DNA of 64,000 bases from the NCBI RefSeq assembly GCF_000165485.1, contig NC_014623.1, positions 2,747,501 through 2,811,500 of the forward strand. The letters run 5' to 3'. The DNA is from Stigmatella aurantiaca DW4/3-1. GTDB taxonomy: Bacteria; Myxococcota; Myxococcia; Myxococcales; Myxococcaceae. The position numbers and the translations under genes are program-made. Of the stretch, positions 11,645 to 21,414 are shown piece after piece (the stretch's first letter is position 1; each line of letters opens with the position of its first letter). Under the pieces are notes generated by a model that was not told the origin of the DNA, did no database searches, and saw nothing but the letters and a program-made list of their open reading frames with translations.

Positions 11645-12910
11645 ATGCGCGTCGAGCTGCTGTGTACCGGTGATGAACTCGTCACCGGGCTGATCACCGA
11701 CACCAACAGCCCTTGGTTCGAGGCCCGGCTTTTCGAGCTGGGGGTGAAGGTGGAACGGGTGCAACTCGTGGGAGACGTCCGCCCGGACATCACCCATGCC
11801 CTCCTGGAAGCCGCCCAGCGTGCGGATGTGGTGCTCGTCTCGGGAGGACTGGGGCCCACGGCGGACGACTTCACCCTGGAGTGCGCGGCCGCGGCCTTGG
11901 GTGTCCCGTTGGTGGAGGATGCCCGCGTGGTGGAGTGGCTCCAGGCGCGCTACCGGAACCGGAGCGTTCCCCTCACGCCCAGCGCCTTGCGCATGGCGCG
12001 CGTTCCCCAGGGGGCCGAGGTGGTTCGCAACCCCGCGGGCTCCGCCCCCATGGTCGTCCTCCGGTTGGGACGCTGCCGCCTCTTCTTCGTGCCAGGGGTG
12101 CCACGGGAGTACCGGGCGCTGGCGGAGGGGGAGGTGCTGCCGCGCATCCGGGCCCTCCTGGAGGCAGAGCCTGGGCGCGTGTACCGCGCCTTCCGGCTGC
12201 TGCGCACGGTGGGGATTCCCGAGTCCCAACTCGACGCGCGGGTGGCTCCCCTCTCTCCGCTGCACCCCCAGGTGGTGTTCGGCTTCCGGACCCATGCGCC
12301 GGAGAACCACGTCAAGCTGATGGCGTCTGCCTCCTCGCAGGCCGCGGCCGATGCGGCGCTCGCCGCGGCCGAGGCCGCTTGCCGCGAGCTGCTGGGCAAC
12401 TCCCTGTTTGGGGTGGACGATGAGGCGTACCCGCAGGCCCTCGCCCGGCTGCTGACAGAGGCGGGAGCGACCCTGGCCACGGCGGAGAGCTGCTCCGGCG
12501 GGCTCATCGCCCAGCAGCTCACCGAAGTCCCCGGGGCGAGCGCCTTCTTCATCGGAGGCGTGGTCTCCTATTCGGAGAAGATGAAGATGGCGTGGGCGGG
12601 AGTGCCCTCCGAGGTGTTGGCGCGCCACACCGCCGTGTCGCGGCAGACGGCGGAAGCCATGGCCGAAGGGATTCGCGCCTCGTGCGGAACCACGTATGGC
12701 CTCTCGGTGACCGGCTATGCAGGCCCCACGGGGGGCACGGCCGAGGATCCGGTGGGCACCGTCTACTGTGCGCTCGCCCAGGAAGGGCACCCCACGCGGT
12801 GCGAGCGCTTTTCCCTCTCGGGAGACCGAGAGCGGGTGCGCCTCTTCGCGGCCTCCTCTGCCTTGGAGCTGCTGCGCCAGGCCCTGCTGACGGGAGGGGC
12901 CGCCTCATGA
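11645..12910 (+). CDS. cinA: CinA-family nicotinamide-nucleotide amidohydrolase
   Basis: 421 residues with the two-domain layout of full-length CinA. The N-terminal molybdopterin-binding-like domain (COG1058) shows GDELVTGLITDTN and VSGGLGPTADD. The C-terminal PncC amidohydrolase domain shows AESCSGG, with Ser in place of the common Thr, plus VSYSEKMK and GYAGPTGG. It recycles pyridine nucleotides by deamidating NMN and, in some bacteria, is linked to competence or damage. The stop codon overlaps the next start as ATGA, implying translational coupling. Confidence 0.94.
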   Translation: MRVELLCTGDELVTGLITDTNSPWFEARLFELGVKVERVQLVGDVRPDITHALLEAAQRADVVLVSGGLGPTADDFTLECAAAALGVPLVEDARVVEWLQARYRNRSVPLTPSALRMARVPQGAEVVRNPAGSAPMVVLRLGRCRLFFVPGVPREYRALAEGEVLPRIRALLEAEPGRVYRAFRLLRTVGIPESQLDARVAPLSPLHPQVVFGFRTHAPENHVKLMASASSQAAADAALAAAEAACRELLGNSLFGVDDEAYPQALARLLTEAGATLATAESCSGGLIAQQLTEVPGASAFFIGGVVSYSEKMKMAWAGVPSEVLARHTAVSRQTAEAMAEGIRASCGTTYGLSVTGYAGPTGGTAEDPVGTVYCALAQEGHPTRCERFSLSGDRERVRLFAASSALELLRQALLTGGAAS

Positions 12911-14328
12911 GCCGCAAGTCCAAGCGCTCCCGCCCGCCGGAACCGACAGCGGTTCCCCCTCCGGTGGAGCCCTCGGAGCCATCCGCCCTACCGCCCGCCC
13001 CACCGCCTCCGGAACGGGCTGCGGCCGTGGGGGTGAGGCTGTGGCTCTCGGCCTACAAGGTCGAGGTCGTTCTCTTCCTGGTGGGCTTCGCGGTGCTGGC
13101 GAGCTTCAGCTCGCAGCGCTTCCTGCGCCAGAGCGCGGCACCGCACTTCGTCTATCAGGCCCAGTCGTGGCTGGAGGGCAGGTTGGATGTGGATCCGCAG
13201 GTGCTGCCCAATCTGGAGGATTGGGCGTGCGTGCGCGAGGTCAAGGGCAAGAAGGTCCGGTGCGAAGGGCGGTTGTTGCCGGGCGATCGCTGGTACGTGA
13301 GCTTCCCGTCGTTTCCAGCGGTGGTGATGCTCCCGTTCGTGGCGTTGCACGGCTATCAGTTCAACGACACCTCGTTCGGCGTCATCACCGGTGCGCTGGC
13401 CCTGGTGAGCTTCTATGCCTTGCTGCGCTCGCTGTCGCGGCGGGGAGAATCCCTGCGGGGCCAGAACGAGAACATCGCGCTCACGCTCATCCTCGCTTTC
13501 GGCACGCTGTTCTTCTCCTGCGCGATCCGGGGCGAGGTGTGGTTCAGCGCGGAGGTGATGGGGGTGGCGCTCACCTGCCTCTACGTGCGCAACGCGGTGG
13601 GGGCAAGCCGCCCCGTGCTCGCGGGCCTCTTCTTCTCCATGGCGACGCTCACCCGCACGCCACTGCTCTTCGCGGGCCTCTTCTTCGTGCTGGAGGCCTT
13701 GTGCCCTGGCCCCCACCGGCGTGAGCAGCTCCAGGCCCTCGCCAGCAACTGGAAGCCCGCGGTCCGGAAGCTGGGCCTCTTCACGCTGGGCGCCGCGCCG
13801 CTGGCCAGCCTCGCGGCCGCTTACAACGTCTATCGCTTCGGCCGTCTGGGGGAGTTCGGCCACGCGTTTCTCTACAACAACCGCGTGAACGTGGACATCG
13901 ACCGGTATGGGCTGTTCAACCTCACCTACCTGGCGCGGAACCTGGAGGCCGCCTTCCTCAAGCTGCCCCAGGTGTCATGGAACCCGTTGCGGCTGGGATA
14001 TGACCCGCATGGCCTGACGCTGCTGCTGACGCTGCCGCTGCTCATCTTCCTGGTCATCCCGAAGACACGCCCGCGGCTGCACCTGAACCTGTGGCTCACG
14101 GTGGCGGTGTGCGCGCTGCCCGGGCTCTTCTACCAGAACACCGGCTACATGCAGTTCGGGTTCCGGTTCAGCTTGGACTACACGCCCTACCTGCTGCTGC
14201 TGTTCGCCGTGGGAGGGTGGTCGCTTCGCCACCGGGCCGTGCTGGCCGCGGTGGCCCTCGGCGTCCTGGTGAATTTCTGGGGGGCCGTGGCTTTCCGGGG
14301 CTACACGGAGCTTGTTCGGAACTGGTAG
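12907..14328 (+). CDS. Polytopic membrane protein, GT-C glycosyltransferase-like
   Basis: 473 residues. A Pro-rich cytoplasmic N-terminus (about 40 residues) precedes roughly ten hydrophobic segments. The first extracytoplasmic loop (about residues 80-140: FVYQAQSWLEGRLDVD, then WYVSFPSFPAVVMLP) resembles loops of dolichyl-phosphate-mannose-type (GT-C) transferases, but no clear catalytic DD/DE motif was found, so the enzyme assignment is tentative. The start ATG overlaps the cinA stop (ATGA). The protein may act in envelope polysaccharide or glycan assembly; this is inference. Confidence 0.7.
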   Translation: MSRKSKRSRPPEPTAVPPPVEPSEPSALPPAPPPPERAAAVGVRLWLSAYKVEVVLFLVGFAVLASFSSQRFLRQSAAPHFVYQAQSWLEGRLDVDPQVLPNLEDWACVREVKGKKVRCEGRLLPGDRWYVSFPSFPAVVMLPFVALHGYQFNDTSFGVITGALALVSFYALLRSLSRRGESLRGQNENIALTLILAFGTLFFSCAIRGEVWFSAEVMGVALTCLYVRNAVGASRPVLAGLFFSMATLTRTPLLFAGLFFVLEALCPGPHRREQLQALASNWKPAVRKLGLFTLGAAPLASLAAAYNVYRFGRLGEFGHAFLYNNRVNVDIDRYGLFNLTYLARNLEAAFLKLPQVSWNPLRLGYDPHGLTLLLTLPLLIFLVIPKTRPRLHLNLWLTVAVCALPGLFYQNTGYMQFGFRFSLDYTPYLLLLFAVGGWSLRHRAVLAAVALGVLVNFWGAVAFRGYTELVRNW

Positions 14329-14383
14329 CCGGTGGCCGGTGGGCTTGCGTTCGCCCTCGCCACCGCGCACATAAAGGAGTGTC

Positions 14384-14887
14384 ATGCAACCACCCACCGG
14401 CCAGCCCCCTCCCGGCCAGCGCTGGCACACGCGCGAGGACAGCGGTATCCGCCTCGATGCGGCCTTGCGCTGGTGGCACGACGATCGTCCCGTGGAGCAC
14501 CCGAAGATCATCGAGCTCTTCAACAGCTCGCTCGTGCTCGATGAAGAGGGGCGCTACCAGCTGCGCATCGGCAAGGACTGGTGCTACGTCCAGGTCGAGG
14601 AGGCCGCCTACGAGGTGCGCACGGTGGACGTGACGCAAGACGAGCGTGTGTCCGTCCGCTTGAGCGATCGCACCGCCGAGGCCTTGGACCCCGCCACACT
14701 GACGCTGGGGGAAGACGGTGTCTTCCGGTGCCGGGTCAAGGGCGCGAGGGCCCAGGCCCGGTTCTCCCGCGATGCTCAGTACCAGCTGGGCGAACTGCTG
14801 GAGGAAGGGGAGGATGGCCGCCTCTTCCTCCGGGCGGGCCGACGCCAGATGGCGTTGCCCCTGTCGCTGGGCGCCCCTTCCGCCTAG
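14384..14887 (+). CDS. DUF1285-type protein
   Basis: 167 residues. The layout fits DUF1285 as I recall it: [33 protein letters not shown] followed by a [12 protein letters not shown] block. An AAGGAG precedes the ATG by about 7 bp. The protein is soluble, has no signal peptide, and its function is unknown in the family. Its TAG stop and that of convergent recA share the palindrome CTAG, so the coding regions overlap by four bases. Confidence 0.7.
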   Translation: MQPPTGQPPPGQRWHTREDSGIRLDAALRWWHDDRPVEHPKIIELFNSSLVLDEEGRYQLRIGKDWCYVQVEEAAYEVRTVDVTQDERVSVRLSDRTAEALDPATLTLGEDGVFRCRVKGARAQARFSRDAQYQLGELLEEGEDGRLFLRAGRRQMALPLSLGAPSA

Positions 14888-15915
14888 GCCACCGCCTCGG
14901 CGGGTCCGGGCAGCGCGGCCAGGGGGGGGGCCGTCCCCGCCAGCTCGGTGGCCAGGGCCTCCAGGGCCTGGGGATGTTCGCGCAGCCAGTCGGTGGCCCG
15001 CTCGCGGCCCTGGCCAATCCGCTCCCCACGCAGGCTGAAGTGGCTGCCGGACTTCTCGATGAAGCCCAGTTGGACCCCCAGGTCCAGCACCTCCCCCGCG
15101 CGGTGGATGCCCACGCCGTACAACAGATCGAACTCCGCCTCCTGGAAGGGGGGCGCCAGCTTGTTCTTCACCACCTTCACGCGCGCGCGCGTGCCGATGA
15201 TGCTCTCGCCCTCCTTGAGGTTGCCCGTGCGGCGGATCTCCAGCCGCACCGATGAGTAGAACTTCAGCGCGTTGCCGCCCGTGGTCGTCTCCGGGTTGCC
15301 GAACATCACGCCGATCTTCATGCGGATCTGGTTGATGAAGATGATGCACGTGCCTGAGCGGCTCACCGCGCCGGTGAGCTTGCGCAGGGCTTGGCTCATC
15401 AGCCGGGCCTGCACGCCCATGTGCGCATCCCCCATCTCGCCTTCGATCTCCGCGCGAGGCACCAGGGCCGCCACCGAGTCCACCACGATGAGGTCCACCG
15501 CCCCGGAGCGCACGAGCTGCTCGGTGATTTCCAGCGCCTGCTCGCCGGTGTCGGGCTGAGAGATGAGCAGCTCCTCCACGCGCACCCCCAGCTTGCGTGC
15601 GTAGTTGACGTCCAGCGCGTGCTCGGCGTCGATGAACGCCGCCACCCCGCCCGAGGCCTGCACCTGCGCGATGGCGTGCAAGCTGAGGCTCGTCTTCCCA
15701 GAGGACTCGTTGCCGAAGAGCTCCACCACCCGTCCACGAGGGTAGCCGCCCACCCCCAGGGCCCGGTCCAGGCTCACCGAGCCCGATGCGATGACCGCCA
15801 CCTTCTGCTCCTGCGCCTCGCCGCCCAGCGCCATCACCGCCCCCTTGCCGAACTGCTTCTCGATTGCCGCCACCGCTGCCGCCACTGCCTTCAGCTTCTC
15901 CGCCACCTTGTTCAT
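14884..15915 (-). CDS. recA: RecA recombinase
   Basis: 343 residues from the ATG at 15915, which gives the normal RecA N-terminus ([10 protein letters not shown]). Walker A is GNESSGKT (68-75), where most RecAs have GPESSGKT. Walker B is [14 protein letters not shown], and [22 protein letters not shown] is the L2/MAW region. It catalyses homologous strand exchange and LexA self-cleavage. Myxococcus carries two RecA paralogues; this appears to be one of them, possibly the copy near oar, but that is recollection, not proof. It follows plsC on the same strand after 188 bp; I found no obvious LexA box there. Confidence 0.96.
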   Translation of the reverse strand: MNKVAEKLKAVAAAVAAIEKQFGKGAVMALGGEAQEQKVAVIASGSVSLDRALGVGGYPRGRVVELFGNESSGKTSLSLHAIAQVQASGGVAAFIDAEHALDVNYARKLGVRVEELLISQPDTGEQALEITEQLVRSGAVDLIVVDSVAALVPRAEIEGEMGDAHMGVQARLMSQALRKLTGAVSRSGTCIIFINQIRMKIGVMFGNPETTTGGNALKFYSSVRLEIRRTGNLKEGESIIGTRARVKVVKNKLAPPFQEAEFDLLYGVGIHRAGEVLDLGVQLGFIEKSGSHFSLRGERIGQGRERATDWLREHPQALEALATELAGTAPPLAALPGPAEAVA

Positions 15916-16103
15916 GGTCGCTCCAACGCCGCCCTTCACGGGGATTGGTTGCTGCGCCCGGGGCGGCTCAGGCCCGCGGACGCATCGCGCCTGCCCAAAA
16001 GCAATGGCCGTGCCGCACGGCGGCCGCTCGGAAGCGCGCAGCCGAGGCGTCCAGAAACGGGCCATCCGTCCGGCGCCGTGGATGGCGTCGGCTGCGAGAG
16101 GGC

Positions 16104-16907
16104 TTACGGAGCGGTGGAAGGAGGCAGCGGTGAGCGGCCCTCGTGGCCTTGCTGGGCAATGGCCTCGTCCACGGCGCCCGGACCGCCCAGCTCTCGGTGG
16201 AGCTGGATGATGGCGTCGCGCGTCCGGCGCAACAGCGCCTCGCGGTCGGCCCCCGTGAGCCCCTGGGTCTCGATGGGCATGCCCACCTTCACGCGGATGT
16301 CGTGCCGGCGCAGGCGGATGCCTCCGGTGGGCAGGGCGCGGCCAGAGCCTTCGATGGCCACCGGAACGATGGGCACCTGGGCCTCGATGGCGAGCACGAA
16401 GGGCCCCTTCTTGAAGGGGAGGATGAGCCCATCCAGGGAGCGGGTTCCCTCGGGAAACGCCAGAATGCTCTTGCCCGCGCGGATGCGCTCACCCGCCTGC
16501 TTCAAGCTCTGCACCGCCTTCCGGCGATGGGTGCGGTTGACGAAGATCATCCCCGTCATCGTCATGTACCAGCCGAGGAAGGGCACATACTGGAGGACGT
16601 GCTTGGCGATGAACCGGATGTTCACCGGCAGCGCGGCGAACGCGCAGGGGATGTCCATCGCGGACTGGTGATTCATCAGGAAGATGTGGGGTCGGCTCCA
16701 GTCGATGTCTGGCAGCGGATCCACGTGCAGGTGGGCGCCGGCGATGCGCCAATGCATGGGGGCCCAGATGCGCCGCGCCATCACCAATGGCAGGTTGCCA
16801 TTGAGCGTCAGCACCATCAGGACGCCTGAAAGGCTGATCCAGAACACGCCCCAAACCACCAGAAAAGCGAGCTGAAGCACGTTGAGCAGAGGGTAGAACC
16901 ACGTCAT
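16104..16907 (-). CDS. plsC: 1-acyl-sn-glycerol-3-phosphate acyltransferase (PlsC type)
   Basis: 267 residues from the ATG at 16907; the longer open frame upstream encodes implausible sequence. An N-terminal transmembrane segment ([17 protein letters not shown]) anchors it. The acyltransferase motif I is NHQSAMD (HX4D), motif III is FPEGTRS, and motif IV lies around [10 protein letters not shown]. It acylates lysophosphatidic acid to phosphatidic acid in phospholipid synthesis. PlsY, the enzyme of the preceding step, is at 32460. The gene is divergent from ndh. Confidence 0.92.
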   Translation of the reverse strand: MTWFYPLLNVLQLAFLVVWGVFWISLSGVLMVLTLNGNLPLVMARRIWAPMHWRIAGAHLHVDPLPDIDWSRPHIFLMNHQSAMDIPCAFAALPVNIRFIAKHVLQYVPFLGWYMTMTGMIFVNRTHRRKAVQSLKQAGERIRAGKSILAFPEGTRSLDGLILPFKKGPFVLAIEAQVPIVPVAIEGSGRALPTGGIRLRRHDIRVKVGMPIETQGLTGADREALLRRTRDAIIQLHRELGGPGAVDEAIAQQGHEGRSPLPPSTAP

Positions 16908-17056
16908 GTCCGGCAAGACCTCTTGGGCGTCGCAGCGCCCCTGGGGTTCATCTTTTTGTCGCGTTGAAGTCAATTGGAGAGGACTGAACGCGATCATGGA
17001 CCGAAGGCTACAAGACAAGATTGACTTCGCGCAGGGAGGAACGGACTGCTCTGCCT

Positions 17057-18418
17057 GTGACTTCTCCATCTGACACGCGGCACCATGTGGTCATCCTGGG
17101 CGGAGGCTTTGGGGGGCTCTATGCGGCGTTGAGGTTGAAGCGCGCCCCGGTCCGGGTGACACTCGTGGACCGCCACAATCACCACCTGTTCCAGCCGCTG
17201 CTCTACCAGGTCGCGACGGCGACGCTCAGCCCGAGCGATATCGCCTCTCCCCTGAGGGGTCTGCTGGGCCGGCACCATATCTCCGTCCTGCTCGCGGAGG
17301 CCACCCGCGTGGACATCCAGGCCAAGCGGGTGATCCTCGCGGATGGCGAGCTGGCGTACGACTCGCTGATCGTCGCCACGGGGGCCACCCACTCCTACTT
17401 CGGCAACGATGCGTGGGCGAAGCATGCGCCGGGGCTCAAGAGCATCGAGGACGCGGTGGAAATCCGCCGACAGGTCCTGCTGGCCTTCGAGATGGCGGAG
17501 CGCGAGCCGGATCCGGAGCTGCGCCGGCAGTTGCTGACCTTCGTCATCGTCGGGGGAGGGCCCACGGGGGTGGAACTGGCCGGAGCGCTCGCGGAGATCA
17601 GCCGCCATGCCCTGGTGCGGGACTTCCAGAACATCGATCCCTCTCAAGCCCGCATCATTCTCGTGGAGGGAACCCACCACCTGCTGCCCACCTATCCTCA
17701 GGCCCTGGCAGAACGGGCGAGGCAGTCGTTGGAGCGCCTGGGGGTCGAGGTGCGAGCAGGGGTCCGGGTGACCCAGATCGATGAGACGGGCGTCTTCGTG
17801 GGAGACGAGCACATCCCGGCCCGGACGAAGCTCTGGGCGGCGGGGGTGGCGGCGTCTCCCCTGGCACGGTCGCTGGGCGTGGCGCTGGATCGCGCGGGCC
17901 GGGTCTCGGTCTCGCCGGAGCTGACCTTGCCAGGACGTCAGGACGTCTTCGTCATTGGAGACCTCGCGTTCATCAAGAAGGGGGAACACCCCATTCCCGG
18001 TGTGGCACCGGCGGCGATGCAGCAGGGCAAGCACGCGGCGAACAACATTCTGCGCCAGCTCCAGGGGCAACCCATGCAGCCCTTCCGCTTCAATGACCGG
18101 GGGACGTTCTCCGTCATTGGCCGTGGTTCGGCGGTGGGGCTCGCCCTGGCACGCTTCCCGATGTCGGGCTACATCGCGTGGCTTGCCTGGCTCTTCATCC
18201 ACGTGCTCTTCCTCATCGGGTTTCGGAGCAAGGCGGCGGTGCTGTTGAACTGGGCCTACTCGTACGTGGCCTTCCGGCGCTCGGCGCGCATCATCACGGG
18301 GGCCGTTCCGCTGCTTCCCCGGCCCCCCTCCCGTCCTGGGGGGTCTGCGGGAGGCCCGCGCGTGGAGGGCGAGCAGGCACCGCGCGCGGAGGCGGCGTCT
18401 CCCCCAGGGGCCTCCTGA
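17057..18418 (+). CDS. ndh: Type II NADH:quinone oxidoreductase (NDH-2)
   Basis: About 453 residues. The FAD Rossmann motif is VVILGGGFGGLYAA near the N-terminus, the NADH site is VIVGGGPTGVELAG, and VFVIGDLAFI is the second FAD contact. IPGVAPAAMQQG is typical of NDH-2. A C-terminal amphipathic/hydrophobic segment (YIAWLAWLFIHVLFLIGF) docks it to the membrane; a Pro-rich tail of about 45 residues follows. It passes electrons from NADH to quinone without proton pumping. The start is uncertain: GTG at 17057 is chosen, although the GGGAGGA at 17034 is 16 bp away. A TTG at 17021 lies before it. Confidence 0.9.
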   Translation: MTSPSDTRHHVVILGGGFGGLYAALRLKRAPVRVTLVDRHNHHLFQPLLYQVATATLSPSDIASPLRGLLGRHHISVLLAEATRVDIQAKRVILADGELAYDSLIVATGATHSYFGNDAWAKHAPGLKSIEDAVEIRRQVLLAFEMAEREPDPELRRQLLTFVIVGGGPTGVELAGALAEISRHALVRDFQNIDPSQARIILVEGTHHLLPTYPQALAERARQSLERLGVEVRAGVRVTQIDETGVFVGDEHIPARTKLWAAGVAASPLARSLGVALDRAGRVSVSPELTLPGRQDVFVIGDLAFIKKGEHPIPGVAPAAMQQGKHAANNILRQLQGQPMQPFRFNDRGTFSVIGRGSAVGLALARFPMSGYIAWLAWLFIHVLFLIGFRSKAAVLLNWAYSYVAFRRSARIITGAVPLLPRPPSRPGGSAGGPRVEGEQAPRAEAASPPGAS

Positions 18419-18428
18419 CGCTCGGGCC

Positions 18429-20030
18429 TCAGGGCTTGCCGCGAGATGAGAGCGCATCCGGGCGCCCGGGCAGGGCCCCGTGCGTGTTGGCGTGGAGCCA
18501 TCCCCGGCGATCGAGGATGCGGCAGTCGATGGCCAGTTGGATGTCCACGTCTTCGATGCGGGCATGCCCCTCCAAGTCGGCCCGCGTGAGGGCGAGCTTG
18601 AGGATGCGGTCGTGGGCCCGGGCGGACAGGCCATGGTGGCGCACGGCCAACTCCAGCATGCGCTCGGCGCGGGCGCTCAGGACGCAATGGCCGCGCAGCA
18701 GCCGGGGCGGCATCTGGGCATTGCAGTGGATGCCCGGCTCATCCCGGAAGCGGGCGCGTTGCCGGTCCCGGGCGGCTTCCACCCGCTCCCGGTAATAAGC
18801 GCTCGGAGGCTCATCGGCGCTGGCGCGGGCGATCTGGTGGTACTCCACGGGGCGTGTCTGGAGGGTGATGTCGATGCGGTCCAACAGGGGCCCACTCACC
18901 CGGGAGTGGTAGTCGAAGACACGGTGCTCCGGGCAGGTGCACGTGCGGCCGGGCACGTTGAAATAGCCGCAAGGGCAGGGGTTCATCGCCGCCACCAGCA
19001 TCACCCGGCAGGGGTAGGTGACGTTCTGGCTGGCGCGCGCCAGGTGGATGAACCCCTCCTCCATGGGTTGGCGCAGCACCTCCAGCACGTTCTTGCGGAA
19101 CTCCGGCAGCTCGTCGAGGAACAGCACCCCATGATGTCCCAGGGACAGCTCGCCGGGCCGCGCCGCGGGGCCGCCTCCCACCAGCCCGGCATCGGAGATG
19201 GTGTGATGCGGGGCCCGGAAGGGCCGCTCGCGCATCAAGGCCTGGTCCTCGCCCAGCAGTCCGAGGACCGAGTAGATCTTCGTCACCTCCAGCGCCTCGG
19301 TGAAGGTCATCGTGGGCAGGATGCTGGGCAACCTCCGGGCGAGCATGGTCTTGCCCGAGCCCGGAGGGCCGCACATCAAGACGTTGTGACCGCCGGCGGC
19401 GGCCAGCTCGAGTGCCAGCTTCAAGTCGGGTTGTCCGCGCACATCCGCCATGTCGAGGGGAGGCGGTCCCCGCGGCGCTTCCCGGGAGGCCGCCTGGCGC
19501 GAGTAGGGGGTGAGCGGGTGGACCCCCGTGAGGTGCTCGACGGCCTCGCGCAGGTGACGGACCGGAAGCACCTGGATGCCCTCCATCAGCGCGGCCTCGG
19601 CCGCGTTGGCGGTGGGCACCATGACCCCCTCGAAGCCGCCGTTTCGCGCGGCCACCGCCAGCGGCAGAACGCCCTTGATGGGCTTCACCCACCCATCCAG
19701 CGACAGTTCCCCGCCAAAGAGGTAGCGCCCCAAGGGCGCTTCCTCCATGAGCCGTGCCGCGGCCAGCACCCCCAGGGCGATCGGGAGCTCGAAGGCCGCG
19801 CCTTCCTTGCGGATGTCGGCGGGGGCCAGGTTCACGGTGATGCGTTTCTGGGGAAGCTCGAATCCCGTGTTCTTCAGGGCTGAGACGACGCGCACCTTCG
19901 ACTCGCGCACGGCCCCGTCCGGCAGGCCCACGACGTTGAAGTAGGGAAGGCCCAGCGCCATGTCCACCTCACACTCCACCACCACCGCGTCGATGCCCAT
20001 CAACGCGCCGGACCTCACCCTTGCCAGCAT
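18429..20030 (-). CDS. comM: YifB/ComM-family Mg-chelatase-like AAA+ ATPase
   Basis: 533 residues from an ATG with GGAGGT five bases upstream. An N-terminal Lon-protease-like S5 fold region (FNVVGLPDGAVRESKVRV) is followed by the AAA+ core: GPPGSGKT (221-228), GVLFLDELPEF (Walker B) and NPCPCGYF with a Cys-rich insertion. The C-terminal ChlI-like domain follows. In Vibrio, ComM is a branch-migration helicase used in natural transformation; the same role here is inference. The gene is convergent with ndh. Confidence 0.93.
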   Translation of the reverse strand: MLARVRSGALMGIDAVVVECEVDMALGLPYFNVVGLPDGAVRESKVRVVSALKNTGFELPQKRITVNLAPADIRKEGAAFELPIALGVLAAARLMEEAPLGRYLFGGELSLDGWVKPIKGVLPLAVAARNGGFEGVMVPTANAAEAALMEGIQVLPVRHLREAVEHLTGVHPLTPYSRQAASREAPRGPPPLDMADVRGQPDLKLALELAAAGGHNVLMCGPPGSGKTMLARRLPSILPTMTFTEALEVTKIYSVLGLLGEDQALMRERPFRAPHHTISDAGLVGGGPAARPGELSLGHHGVLFLDELPEFRKNVLEVLRQPMEEGFIHLARASQNVTYPCRVMLVAAMNPCPCGYFNVPGRTCTCPEHRVFDYHSRVSGPLLDRIDITLQTRPVEYHQIARASADEPPSAYYRERVEAARDRQRARFRDEPGIHCNAQMPPRLLRGHCVLSARAERMLELAVRHHGLSARAHDRILKLALTRADLEGHARIEDVDIQLAIDCRILDRRGWLHANTHGALPGRPDALSSRGKP

Positions 20031-20190
20031 CACCACCTCCGGGTTGCTGACGAGGGCAGACAGCAACCCGCGTACCAATCATCGCCAATCGGGAAAACCC
20101 GCGTGGGGCGTCCGCGAAAGGAGAGGGGCCGTCCACCGATGGGATGGGGTGGAGGCAAAGCGCAGAGGGGTTGGGTAGGCTCCGCCTCGC

Positions 20191-20841
20191 ATGGACGACA
20201 CCTCGCCGCAAGACACCGCATCGAGCCGCTTCCGTATCCGCCGCGCCGATCGGCTTCGGGCGCAGCGGGTCAAGCGCTCCTATACCGTCTTCCGTTTCTG
20301 GCTCTACGGAATGGTGGGCATCTCCTCGGAGATCTTCTTCTACAACTTCGTTCGCATTGCCCGGGACATCCCCCTGCTCGAGGCGCTGGTGCGCTTCCGC
20401 TGGCAGGTCGATGAGCGGCTTCCGCTCAATGACATCTGGGACACGCCGGCGATCGCCGCCTACGGCCAGTGCTCCCTGTGGATGTTCGCCGTCTACGGCA
20501 TCGCGTCGCTCTGCTTCATCGAGCCGCTCTTCCGGCGTCTGGTGCGCCAGCACCTGTTGGTGCGGGCCGCCGCCTACGGCACCGTCATTCTGCTCTTCGA
20601 GGGCGTGAGTGGCGCGCTCCTGCAGGAGCTGACGGGCTACCGCATCTGGTACTACGCGGACGCGGGGGCGATCCTCTGGGGGATGACGTCCCTCTACATC
20701 CTGCCCATCTGGATGGTGACGGGCCTGCTGACGGAGCGCATCTACAGGGAGTTGATGGACCCGGCCCTCTTGGAGGCCTTCGAGTCGCCGCTGCCCACCA
20801 CCACGGAGGAGACCGAGGCCTCCTTCCAGCTGATCCGGTAG
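20191..20841 (+). CDS. Conserved membrane protein of unknown function
   Basis: 216 residues. A basic N-terminal cytoplasmic region (RRADRLRAQRVKR) precedes four or five hydrophobic segments (VFRFWLYGMVGI, LWMFAVYGIASLCFI, AYGTVILLFEGVSG, LWGMTSLYILPIWMV). Acidic and aromatic residues at membrane edges (LFEGVSGALLQELTGYRIWYY) recall the CmpB-like 'ABC transporter type IV' family, but I am not certain. Its last 100 bases overlap the convergent DUF2378 gene. Confidence 0.6.
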   Translation: MDDTSPQDTASSRFRIRRADRLRAQRVKRSYTVFRFWLYGMVGISSEIFFYNFVRIARDIPLLEALVRFRWQVDERLPLNDIWDTPAIAAYGQCSLWMFAVYGIASLCFIEPLFRRLVRQHLLVRAAAYGTVILLFEGVSGALLQELTGYRIWYYADAGAILWGMTSLYILPIWMVTGLLTERIYRELMDPALLEAFESPLPTTTEETEASFQLIR

Positions 20842-21365
20842 GTGCAGCCGTGGCCGTCGTGGCCGGTGGGCTCGACGCGGATGTTCTGCGCCCCGGCCAC
20901 GCGAAGCCCGGCATGGATGATGCCGGCGGTGAACGAGGGCAGGGAGCCCACCTCGTTCATCCACAGCTCGAACTGGGCGGGGCCCAGCTCGGTGAGGCGG
21001 GATTCGGTGTAGTTGTTGCCCGCGCGAAAGCTCTGCGTCGCGCGGGCCAGGGCTCGCCGAGGGCCCAGCACGCGCAGCAGGGACAGCACGGCCCGCCCCA
21101 GCATCGTCTCCCGGAAGCCCTCGATGTAGAGCTCTCCGAGCTTGAAGGCGCCTTCTTCCAAGGGCATGCCCGCATACAGCTCGTCCGCGGCGATGCGCAG
21201 AAACGTCATCCAGGACTGGAAGGAATAGGCGGGCTTGAGCTTCTGATCGACGTCCAGGCCCGCCTGGCGCAAACGGGCCTTACAGTCGGGCTTCAAGCGT
21301 CCGGCGAGCGCCCGGAGAAAGAGCGCTTCGATGGTCTGCTCGAAGATCAGGAGCTCGTCGGCCAT
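20742..21365 (-). CDS. DUF2378 (TIGR02265) family protein, myxobacterial paralogous family
   Basis: 207 residues from the ATG at 21365. The pattern fits DUF2378: FEQTIEALFLRAL near the start, a helical middle (KLGELYIEGFRETMLGRAVL, LLRVLGPRRALARATQSFRAGNNYTE) and a C-terminal heme-NO-like/beta section ending CTYRISW. The family is expanded in Myxococcus and of unknown function. The usual end near YRISW is followed by about 27 low-complexity residues encoded antisense to the neighbouring membrane protein gene. It lies 49 bp downstream of exbD and may be read through with the Tol/Ton operon. Confidence 0.8.
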   Translation of the reverse strand: MADELLIFEQTIEALFLRALAGRLKPDCKARLRQAGLDVDQKLKPAYSFQSWMTFLRIAADELYAGMPLEEGAFKLGELYIEGFRETMLGRAVLSLLRVLGPRRALARATQSFRAGNNYTESRLTELGPAQFELWMNEVGSLPSFTAGIIHAGLRVAGAQNIRVEPTGHDGHGCTYRISWKEASVSSVVVGSGDSKASKRAGSINSL

Positions 21366-21414
21366 GTGGAGGCCACTGTAGCCGACGAGCCCCGGAATGG
21401 GAACCGGACCTGTA

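Noticed and set aside
15916-16103. LexA box upstream of recA
   Set aside because: No convincing operator-like palindrome was found in the 188-bp gap, so SOS regulation is not claimed.
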